Source of the DNA: Gamarada debralockiae
Lineage: Eukaryota; Ascomycota; Leotiomycetes; Helotiales; Hyphodiscaceae
Assembly: GCA_002803225.1 (NCBI GenBank)
Contig: NXFV01000379.1
Coordinates: 1 to 27,423 of the forward strand
DNA: 27,423 nucleotides
Direction: 5' to 3'
The notes beneath the pieces were generated by a model, which saw only the letters and a list, made by a program, of their open reading frames with translations, did no database searches and was not told where the DNA came from. Shown here in pieces: positions 10,441 to 18,584 of the stretch. The translations under genes and the position numbers were made by a program. Each line of letters starts with the position of its first letter. Position 1 is the stretch's first letter.

Positions 10441-11210
10441 CTAGGCGCAAATTATGCAAAGTCTGCTGTTGGTGTGCAAAAGACTGATGACGCGGGAGAT
10501 ATAACTGACGGACAAAAAGAGCAGAGAAGCAAGGATAAAGAGCCAGTTGAAGGGTGCCAAGTACTCTTGCATCGGGGCCGAGTTCTCATTTGAGATCTCT
10601 TCTGAGAAAACTAGATACGCGTCATTGAAACCCGATGTTGAAAAGAGGCATAACGCGGGAACAGTAAGAAGAGCCGCCCCTGGAAGGACGTACCCCGAAA
10701 GTGCCTACGAAACACATCCGGTCGGTACCGAAGAATCTGCGAGGAGCATGACGGTACAGCCGATGAAGAATACACGCCAGTATGCTAGAGTCAGCTTCTC
10801 GCGAAAGAACGCTCTTAGTGCAGTCAACGTGGTCAGCTGAGTCAAAGAGGAGAACCAAGCAAGATAGACGACGATCTGCGAGTGGTATGTGGGCAACGAG
10901 CAATTAATCTGAACGTATCCGCTAACCAGAATGCTGATGCTGGTAACCAGTTTCTAGTCGCTGAACATAAGGACTGCCTTTTCCATTGCTTTGCTCATTT
11001 CAATCTGAACGACTGCTTGTCGCGATCACTGATCAGTAACTTCCACAGCCTCGCAGCACCGTCAATGATTTCTCGATCTACTGGGTTCGATGTAGGAGGG
11101 TCGTCATCGAAGAGGTAGTACGCAATGACCATGATCGGTGTGGTGTAGGCTGTTGCCATAAAGCCGGTAATGACCTGCTGAGTGGTTGCAACTGGCTGCG
11201 GGATTTTTCC
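10441..11210 (-). pseudogene. Decayed fungal multi-pass membrane protein
   Basis: From about 11210 leftwards the minus strand reads QPVATTQQVITGFMATAY, then IMVIAYYLFDDDPP and NPVDREIIDGAARLWKLL (about 11130-11040). After a frame change comes MPTYHSQIVVYLAWFSSLTQ and LTTLTALRAFFREKLTLAYW (10896-10780), then hydrophobic VFFIGCTVMLLADSSVPTG. An in-frame TAG follows at about 10705, beyond which the same frame continues with NWLFILASLLFLSVSY. The x-V-Y-L-A-W-F-S-S-L-T-H/Q-L-T-x-L-T and Y-D/D-D-P-P-x-x-x-P-V-D-R blocks match, from memory, an uncharacterised family of ascomycete integral membrane proteins. The stop and frame change make it a pseudogene. Its former function is unknown. It abuts the carboxylesterase relic directly, consistent with a deletion joining the two. 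Confidence 0.62.
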
Positions 11211-11612
11211 GCAACTGTGCTCCGAAGTTCAGCCCTACGGCCTTGCTAGTTGCATTTTTGGAGGCCAAGCCTTTCGTATTTTAGTCCAGAGGACCCCCGT
11301 ACGGCTGACTTTACTAATGCCGAATAGCAGCATGTCTCAAGGCTGCGGATAAAAGGCAGGGCTATGTTTGATCCAGTAAGAAGGTCTGGTGATTGAAACA
11401 GAGATGGATTGCTGAGTAGGTGAACGTTTACGCTTACCGAACTATCTTCTCCACCTGCCGTTGAGAAAAATATATTATCCTCCCATCGTCATTCCCTCTC
11501 CTTCATTTAGCGAAAATCTCAAACTCAAATTTGTCGACATAACCAGACACTTTCACTACAGTAACTGCTGTTAACTACACCGGCTTGAAGGATTCAGCTG
11601 AAATCGCAAGCA
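11211..11612. promoter_or_regulatory. Upstream region of the NAD fusion gene
   Basis: This gene-free stretch immediately precedes the ATG at 11613. A TATATTA at 11471-11477 is followed by a pyrimidine-rich tract (about 11478-11508) and an A/C-rich leader, the usual layout of fungal promoters, which would put transcription start near 11500 and give a leader of roughly 100 nt. This suggests that the gene is set up for expression by fungal machinery. The boxes are assigned by eye only. Confidence 0.4.
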
Positions 11613-14600
11613 ATGCACCCAGAGCTTCAATCGGCGCTCGATGCATATCGATCCAGCCGTCGCTTTGACCCAGAGCGGTATCTCCGCGCCAAAAGCTCAT
11701 TGATCAACGCCTATTTCATACAAAGTGGCATCAGCGGGTGTGTCGTGGGTGTCAGCGGCGGAGTCGACTCGGCGGTGACCCTAGGAATCCTTGCTCTTGC
11801 GGCACGACAACCAGGCACTCCAATCCGTCGCATTCTAGCTCTACTCCTCCCTATGCATGGGGAGGGTGCAACCCATCAAGACACTGCTTTGTCACGAGGC
11901 GCTGAAGTAGCTACAGCATTTGGGGTCCCATGCATGACGATCGATCTTTCTTCAACCCTCGCAGCCGCACGCGACGCAAGCGTGGCTGGTACTGGCATTA
12001 AAGGAACAGCGTGGGCGTCTGGACAACTCGTATCCTACCTACGCACGCCAATGCTTTACTATCAAACGGCCCTTCTTACAGAGCAAGGCTTCCCGGCCGT
12101 TGCGTGTGGGACCACCAACCGGGATGAGGGAAGCTACATTGGATTCTTTGGCAAGGCTTCCGATGGGATGGTCGATATTCAGCCTATTTCTGACCTACAC
12201 AAAAGCGAGGTCTATCAACTTGCGGATCAGCTAGGAGTCCCTTCCAGTGTACGTGTCGCTGTGCCCACAGGGGATACTTATGATGGTGCATGCGATGAAG
12301 ACATGATTGGCGCTCCATATGATGCTCTCGAGATCTATACGTGGTATCTCTGCACCGACTTCAGGGACCGTGAGTTGTGGCGCGGCTCCTTGTGCCCAGA
12401 TGCCCAAAGTGAATTCATGTCGTGGAAGAAGAAGTTCGAGAGACTACATCAAGTAAACTCCCACAAGTACGTTGGTGACTCTCCAGCCGTACACTTGGAT
12501 ATCTATACGCGCGCCGTTCCTGGTGGATGGCGCACACAGGAAGTCGAACAGTTCACCAACACTATTTCGCGTGATGGAGCGCTTGCCACACGTGTAGGCC
12601 CTATCGAGCTAACATCACGAATCAAACACGCTCTTCATGATGGTCCACGTAGGATGACATTGGTGAAGCCACTTGCTGACTTTGGTGAGTCGGCCGCCCT
12701 ACTGTGTGACGTTTTGAGCCCCGAAGTCTGCAACGAATTCCTTCGCGATGCTGTCAACTGGCCATGGGTGCCTGCCGACGTGCACGGTAGAGCACTCGTC
12801 TATAATAGTGCAATGCCCGCTGATGATGAGAATATCGTGGTTGGTTCTTATCGTGCGACTGCATATAATGAGGAAGTCGCCCAGCTCCTATGGGATCGCC
12901 TGGCTCCTTTTCTGCCTGGACTTCGTACGATGAGCGATTTTTCTCCCACAGACTGGAACGGCCATCCCGTATGGCGCCCTGTCGGGATTAATCCCATGCT
13001 GCGCTTCATCCGCTATGAGAAGGGCGGCGCACTTGTTCCACACTATGATGCAGGATTCAATTTCAAAGACGGCCGCAGATACACTCTAATGAGCGTTGTG
13101 ATAACCTTGACGCCGCCATCGCAGGAGCCAGGTGGAAATACGCGGTTTCTGGTGGACCATCAGCGTTTCCTTCCCCTAGATGAGCGTAACTATACGGACC
13201 ATGATGGGTTCGCGTCCTCTTGCGATATACTTGTCGAAGTGCCAGCAAAAGCTGGCGATGTGTTAGTTTTCGACCACCGAGTGCTACATGACTGCTCTAC
13301 TTGGCATGGAACTGTTCCACGGATCCTCCTACGTACCGATATCATTTATGAACGTTGCTCGTCACATGTGGTACATGTCTCGAAAAGTGCATCGCTACCA
13401 CTCCCACCTGAGAAATGGGCACGCGATCCGACATTCAGAAATGCCTATAGAATTCTCGGCGACGTGGATGACATCAAGGAGGCTGGGTACTTCGAGGACG
13501 GCTTGGAAGATGCTCCTTGCTCTGACCCGAAATGGTGGTCGGCTCCATTTAACAAAATCCTGAAAACTCTGGCACAACCAAAATCGCAGGACGCTTCACG
13601 GGAACTCTATGTTCTAGTAAGCACGGGTGCCTTTTGCCCGGTTCACGCTGGCCATCTCGAATTGATGGAACGAGCTAAAAGTGCGCTAGAAGAGAGTGGC
13701 CAAGTCGTCCTCGGCGGTTATCTGGCACCAGACCACGATGATTATGTGTCGATGAAGTGTGGCTTGGAATTCACACCCGCTCCTCAACGTTTGGATCTCT
13801 GCGAACGTGCTGTACGTGACAGCGACTGGCTAATGGTGGAGCGCTGGGCAGCGTTGCACGTTCCTACAGCTGTAAACTTTACAACCGTCATCGAAAGACT
13901 CCAGAAGTACTTGGCATACTATGTGCGTACGCACCGCCCTATTCATGTAGCTTTTGTATTTGGCAGCGACAATGCAAGATTTGCAAAAGCATTTGCTGGA
14001 CGCGGTTCCTGTGTTTGCGTTCTCCGTCCAGGATATGAGGCGGAATTCCAAAGAGTCGCTGAGGATCCTGTTGTCCGACAAAATCCCCGCATTGTGTTTA
14101 CTCGAAACGCAACTTCTCCTTGGGCGTCGTCCAATGTGCGTCGTGGAAACATGCAAGCTCTTCCAGAAAAAGTCAAACAGGAGTGGCTTCGCCTACGCAC
14201 AATCAATCCTGTCAGCGACGGCCAAGCACCGGGTGTCGTTAGTCTCTATGTTCGTAATGAAGGCGACTGGGCCATACAACCTTGGGCGCACCTGCCAGGC
14301 ATGGATCACGCCCGTATACATCATGCGTATCGAGAATTTTTAGAAGGACTCGTTAACGCTTTGGAACAAGCATTTTCTCGGGGCCGTAGAATGGAAGGTG
14401 GTCCCCATGTTCGAATTTTGACCCTCGATCTGCACAACCAGAAAGCCATTTTTCAAGGCATCGCCAACTCTAATCCTATCATTAGCTTGGACCCTTGTCT
14501 CTCCGGCGCCGCCAGCATGGAAGTTTCGCGTTGCTTTGAGCCACTGAGCAGAGGAGATCCGGATTTCGTCGCTCGTCCGGGTGCAGAGCCGATTGCTGTG

Positions 14601-15134
14601 CAGCTGGATCGTCTATCAAACACGTCGTATGTTTTATTTGACGATGATACATTTAGCGGCCACACTAGGGATTATGTTCAGCGCTTGGTCGAAACCAGAT
14701 GCACTGTTGAGAAATTTGTGACGCTCTGTGACGCTGACGGACCGTTAGACGGGAAGAAGTCTGACCGCCCGCCACGACTTAACCTCGTGGACTGCCGGGA
14801 CTTTCTTGTCGGAGCTCGCGAAGCCGGGCTGGTGATGAAACTACCGGATGGCTCCCTCTGTCGGGCCCCGTACATGCTGCCATACGTCCGTCCGCATTAC
14901 CAGGCCAGCGTTTTTGTGTCCGAAGAAATCAGCTTCTCTCAGCGTGTATGGGAACTTAATAAGGGGTTCTTTTCGTCCGTTGGGGTAAAACTGCACATCT
15001 CGGACATGTCTCCTGCCTTTCGGAGGCTCTGTGAAGTGCAAAGCTTTCCAAGATCCACAACGATGGAGGCGTTGTGTGATTGGCACCTCGATCACTTGAA
15101 CGCTTCGTCTGGAAAGACTTTTTTCGAATCTTGA
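11613..15134 (+). CDS. NAD synthetase / 2OG-Fe(II) dioxygenase / NMNAT-like / PRPP-synthetase-like fusion
   Basis: One uninterrupted 1173-residue frame. Residues ~15-300: ammonia-dependent NAD synthetase (NadE type), with PP-loop S48-G-G-V-D-S53, C-G-T-T-N-R-D-E-G (165-173), F-F-G-K-A-S-D-G and a D-x-Y-D-G-x-x-D-E-D block (221-230). It adenylates NaAD and amidates it to NAD. No glutaminase domain is present, unlike fungal Qns1. Residues ~375-580: prolyl-4-hydroxylase-like dioxygenase with H477-Y-D479, distal H559 and R574 for 2-oxoglutarate. Residues ~664-850: nucleotidyltransferase with S-T-G-A-F-C-P-V-H678-A-G-H681, G-S-D-N (784-787) and S839-S-N-V-R843, as in NMN/NaMN adenylyltransferases. 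Residues ~870-1060: L-D-L-H941 and Y-V-L-F-D-D-D-T-F-S-G-H-T1018, matching PRPP-synthetase and type-I phosphoribosyltransferase motifs. Residues 1061-1173 are unassigned. All key residues look intact. No signal peptide or membrane segment, so probably cytosolic. Foreign origin is inferred from the absence of introns and the bacterial-type synthetase. Confidence 0.9.
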   Translation: MHPELQSALDAYRSSRRFDPERYLRAKSSLINAYFIQSGISGCVVGVSGGVDSAVTLGILALAARQPGTPIRRILALLLPMHGEGATHQDTALSRGAEVATAFGVPCMTIDLSSTLAAARDASVAGTGIKGTAWASGQLVSYLRTPMLYYQTALLTEQGFPAVACGTTNRDEGSYIGFFGKASDGMVDIQPISDLHKSEVYQLADQLGVPSSVRVAVPTGDTYDGACDEDMIGAPYDALEIYTWYLCTDFRDRELWRGSLCPDAQSEFMSWKKKFERLHQVNSHKYVGDSPAVHLDIYTRAVPGGWRTQEVEQFTNTISRDGALATRVGPIELTSRIKHALHDGPRRMTLVKPLADFGESAALLCDVLSPEVCNEFLRDAVNWPWVPADVHGRALVYNSAMPADDENIVVGSYRATAYNEEVAQLLWDRLAPFLPGLRTMSDFSPTDWNGHPVWRPVGINPMLRFIRYEKGGALVPHYDAGFNFKDGRRYTLMSVVITLTPPSQEPGGNTRFLVDHQRFLPLDERNYTDHDGFASSCDILVEVPAKAGDVLVFDHRVLHDCSTWHGTVPRILLRTDIIYERCSSHVVHVSKSASLPLPPEKWARDPTFRNAYRILGDVDDIKEAGYFEDGLEDAPCSDPKWWSAPFNKILKTLAQPKSQDASRELYVLVSTGAFCPVHAGHLELMERAKSALEESGQVVLGGYLAPDHDDYVSMKCGLEFTPAPQRLDLCERAVRDSDWLMVERWAALHVPTAVNFTTVIERLQKYLAYYVRTHRPIHVAFVFGSDNARFAKAFAGRGSCVCVLRPGYEAEFQRVAEDPVVRQNPRIVFTRNATSPWASSNVRRGNMQALPEKVKQEWLRLRTINPVSDGQAPGVVSLYVRNEGDWAIQPWAHLPGMDHARIHHAYREFLEGLVNALEQAFSRGRRMEGGPHVRILTLDLHNQKAIFQGIANSNPIISLDPCLSGAASMEVSRCFEPLSRGDPDFVARPGAEPIAVQLDRLSNTSYVLFDDDTFSGHTRDYVQRLVETRCTVEKFVTLCDADGPLDGKKSDRPPRLNLVDCRDFLVGAREAGLVMKLPDGSLCRAPYMLPYVRPHYQASVFVSEEISFSQRVWELNKGFFSSVGVKLHISDMSPAFRRLCEVQSFPRSTTMEALCDWHLDHLNASSGKTFFES

Positions 15135-15960
15135 GGCTCCATGGGAGATGATCCTAGTTCGAAGTTATAAAGAGGGTTTGTATTGTCCCTAAATAGTTTT
15201 AGATTTCAGATCACTTCATTTAGTTCACGACAAAGGAATCGTTAATGTTCGGACGCCAGGTGAAGAAATTGTAAAGACTACTAAATGAATTACAAATACT
15301 TATCGAGTGATCGTTCCCATTAAGGTAAAGCCCAATCCTCCTGGTACCAATTCAAGGAGCCTTTCGTCTAATACTACCTTCCCGCTCACATATACCCAGT
15401 GCGGTCGATAATTGGACCAATTAGCGAGCGATCGCTGATTAAGCGACGATCGCGATCGATTTGCGATTAAGGCTTCGATTAATAATCGGCGCGACATGCG
15501 GCAGGATCGCCTAATTAACTACTCTGCTATCAAATACAGGCTCCCCTAATCTTCAAAACACTCTTCGTTCCTTACTAAGACCCTATTTACGACTTTGGTA
15601 TATATCAATATTACCGTACTATATATACTATGCCAAATACTGTAATAGTTCTGGCAAATATCACCTAATTATATATAGTGCAAGATTAGTCTTCTCTATA
15701 TCAAGAGCAAGATAAATACTTGAGATTGCTAATTAGAGCCTTCGTCGTACGGCATCTTTATGAGTAATATAAGATTGACTGATCTTCTCTGAAATATGAG
15801 AATGCGCCGTTGTAAGGAAATCCTCTAATTTAGGGTTGAGTAATTGACAGAAGACATAGAACTTAGGCCATTTGATGTATTAGAAAAGAATGTGACGGGT
15901 TGCACATGTAAGTGGGACTTGGCAGCCTAGGGCAGCCCGCGTTTTGTCGCTATGACAACT

Positions 15961-16365
15961 AGTGTTACGGCACCATACAGAGGCCTTAGGAAGAGCATAA
16001 TAGTATTGCAATAAGTGTCACGGTTCTGTGTGACGTGATTAGTTGGCTAGTGTTTGTTTGTTTATATGGTCTGTGCGCAGCCAGATATTCTGTACGTAGA
16101 CAGCTGTAGCTTCTTCTTCTTCTCTCCTTAGTTTAGAATAGTCGTAAATGACCCTTTCCTACTTGCTTTCAAAGCCTTGGAATTGGATTCGTGACACTAA
16201 GACTATAGAAACTAAGCTAAGGAGAGAAGGTGAACTCTGGAGAGAGCTCGAGCTTATGTACAGGACTCTGCCAAGCCACGCTAGGCTAGCTGGGATAGCG
16301 CTAAGATGGAACCTGACACTACGCTAATGTTCAGCCCTGGCTCAACAAATACGTCTCCTGTGACA
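15961..16365 (-). mobile_element. LTR-like relic, inverted copy A
   Basis: Read as reverse complement, 16290 down to 16190 gives TAGCGTGGCTTGGC(A), CTGTACATA-GCTCGAGCTC, AGAGTTC, CTCTCCTTAGCTTAGTTT and TAGTCTTAGTG in the same order as 20391-20490 on the plus strand. Further on, 15995 down to 15963 gives AGGCCTCTG-x-x-TGGTGCCGT-ACA, matching 20512-20536. The outer edges read TGTTACGGCACC and TGTGACA, typical of fungal LTR ends starting TGT and ending ACA. A second, inverted match to the same segment at about 16090-16150 suggests a nested insertion. No coding region is associated. Confidence 0.5.
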
Positions 16366-18173
16366 GCCTTGAAGGAATTGATCCCTGAGGATCCAAGGCA
16401 CTCACAATTGTAAGAACCTCGCCTAGATCACGTGCGTGGCAGCGCCTCACAACTAGCCAGTTTGCTTACCACAAGATTATTGTCAAGCTTTCTTTTCTTC
16501 TCTTTAGAGTATTCTTTGTACAATACAGTAGCTTTAGTTTGAAACACGACTCTTGCTAGCGTGTCACATAGGAGTCTTAGAATAACAATTTAAGCAAGGG
16601 AGTGAATTAGCTACGCGATCTAGGGTTGGCACTTTTTACAGAATTTCGAGTTATTCTTATAAAATTTAAACCATAGGAGGGGTCTTCGTTTTAGGAAAGA
16701 ATGTATGACTAATATAGACCAAACCTATTCGAGCTACCATATGATCACGTGAATAATAATTTCGAGACTGACGAGAGCTCTTCACAAAAACAACACCCTT
16801 TAGTACTACTAATATCTCTACTACATCACTATCCTTTCAGCAGAGATGAGCCATATCAAGAATATTAGGGAAGGGGGAGATAGGGGGGCTCAATTTGGAC
16901 GAATCTTAGCGTTATTAGTAGATTTTTTACGCAGCTTATGCATAGGTTTTATATACTCTTTATACACTTTTTTAGAGTATATACCGTACCTTTTTTTTTT
17001 TTTTTTAAAAAAAAGTAGACTTTGCCTTCTTTCTACGTTTTAAAAACGTAAAATACGCCAACCCTAACGCGATCACCCCCATTGGCCTAATTGGCCAATA
17101 TCGGGATCTGATCGAGGCATTGACTAATAATTAGCAACTGATCAAACACCTGACGCATTTGGCGAAACAGGAATTATTGACCAATTTATCGTCAAAACAG
17201 GTATTAGTGAGTGCCTCGGAACAGAGCCGGTTTAAGGGTGCTGGCAATAGCTATCGGTACCAGTACCTCGGCACCAAGTGGCCAATCGAACGACCAATTC
17301 GACAGTCCTCGGCAAATCCCATGTCAGCATCCTTGCAGGACTAGGTCAAGAAGCCAGTTCACAGACAACAGGAAATTACTACTCTATGATCGAATATTTG
17401 ACGACCTGTCAGCGGGTGTAATTGGGATGCGTACCTTGCTCAGGGGCTGCTCAGACTTTGAATCGCTAAATTACAGGCATATTCAATCCTTATCCCATCC
17501 ATGCGGAGCTATAGCCGTGGATCCGAAAGTGGCAGGAAGCCGGGTCAGCTCATAAACCAGCCACCACTATGGCAACCTTATAAAGTGGTCCCACCGATTG
17601 TAAGATGTGACCGAACGAGTCAGGAATGAGTCGGATTCGTTCCAGTTACCAGGTACGCAAGTCAACAAGGGTCCGCCATCCTACTGTCTGCATATAGCTT
17701 ATTCCGGCAAAACTCGTACGATCGTCAAAGTGGCGCAAGAGGCGCTTTTAGTACAGTACGTGGAGATTCAGAGGCTTGTTCGTGGCTTGTAGAGTTTGGG
17801 AATGCGGGGACGGGACGAACCTAATGAGGAAAGGAGGGTAAAAATTTACGTAACTGCTCGATAGAATGAATACCGGCCATCTCGGCATACCTGGGACGCT
17901 TGTGTCGACAATCTCATAGGCTTGGTCTCAGGGCTTTCTTCATTGACGGCTTTGCAGGATGTTTGTTGTTTGTGCCCAAGAACCTGGGGGGGGGGGGGCG
18001 GGGTTGGCGTTCGCTGCAGAGTTCACTGCCGTCCTTTGAGAGATGAATCAAGGGCGTTGTCTTCTGCGAAAACACAGAAATGGAAAGCCTAGCTGGCCTA
18101 AATAGCTTGTCCAGGAGTTTCCATCAGGTACTTATCTCTAAAGCAATTGCATTGTATTACCTCTGCACACTCC

Positions 18174-18283
18174 GTAGGGTTCTGCAGCTTGTCTCTTGGT
18201 CTGTGACATGTTTCATTAGTGTACTCAGTAGGGTTCTGCAGCTTGTCTCTTGGTCGTGTGCCATGTTTCATTAGTTGTACTCG
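18174..18283. repeat. 54-bp tandem duplication
   Basis: The unit beginning GTAGGGTTCTGCAGCTTGTC and ending ...TTTCATTAGT(T)GTACTC occurs at 18174 and again at 18228, differing only by small changes (TCTGTGAC versus TCGTGTGCC). It lies 300-400 bp upstream of the rhodopsin-family gene start, so it is in or near that gene's promoter. High identity points to a recent duplication. Confidence 0.9.
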
Positions 18284-18511
18284 TATGTAAAGAATGGCCG
18301 AGGCGCGACGCACGGCCAGCGATTTGCGCTTTTTCTCGGGTAAGGGGTAAGGAGAAAATATAGTCTCCATCAACGACGGTTCCCATTGTTGTCTTATATC
18401 ATGAGAAATCTGTCCACGAAGTAAACCAGGTATTACTCTTAAAACCCACGTCGTCCTCCAGGCAAAACGACTCTTCATTATATCTACGAAAAATCCATCC
18501 TGTTTCATGTC

Positions 18512-18518
18512 TATAAAA
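18512..18518 (+). promoter_or_regulatory. TATA box of the rhodopsin-family gene
   Basis: TATAAAA lies 67 bases before the ATG at 18585 and is followed by a pyrimidine-rich stretch. The start codon context is CACCATGG, a strong Kozak-type context that supports this start choice. Confidence 0.55.
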
Positions 18519-18584
18519 CTTCCTCGTCTGTATTCTCATCGTTTAAGTTCCCTTTTGTACAGCGATTTTCCAGATTAAATCACC

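Larger units (their letters stand above)
15135..18584. other. Gene-poor, AT-rich stretch with transposon relics
   Basis: About 3.4 kb without a supported gene. It holds a cluster of CGATCG-like palindromes (about 15418-15490), an LTR-like relic (15961-16365), a T16/A8 homopolymer block (16991-17014), a 13-base G run (17986-17998) and a 54-bp tandem duplication (18174-18283). Short frames at 16846-17043, 17211-17555 and 17607-17792 are broken by stops; the stretch around 17050-17800 could be an old retroelement coding relic but I could not match it to any domain. Confidence 0.45.

Noticed and set aside
11613..15134. Bacterial contamination as explanation of the fusion gene
   Set aside because: Fungal-type relics and spliced fungal genes lie on both sides within the same window, and the upstream region looks like a fungal promoter; contamination cannot be fully excluded without read data.
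8475..15134. A giant Starship-type mobile element carrying the fusion gene
   Set aside because: No tyrosine-recombinase captain gene or element boundary is visible in the window.
17211..17792. Short plus-strand frames that might be a retrotransposon gag relic
   Set aside because: Stops interrupt every frame and I could not identify a zinc knuckle, protease or any gag-like block.
18098..18508. 136-residue minus-strand frame upstream of the rhodopsin-family gene
   Set aside because: It is open across the 54-bp tandem duplication because the repeat length is a multiple of three; its translation is repetitive and it overlaps the promoter of the opposite gene.
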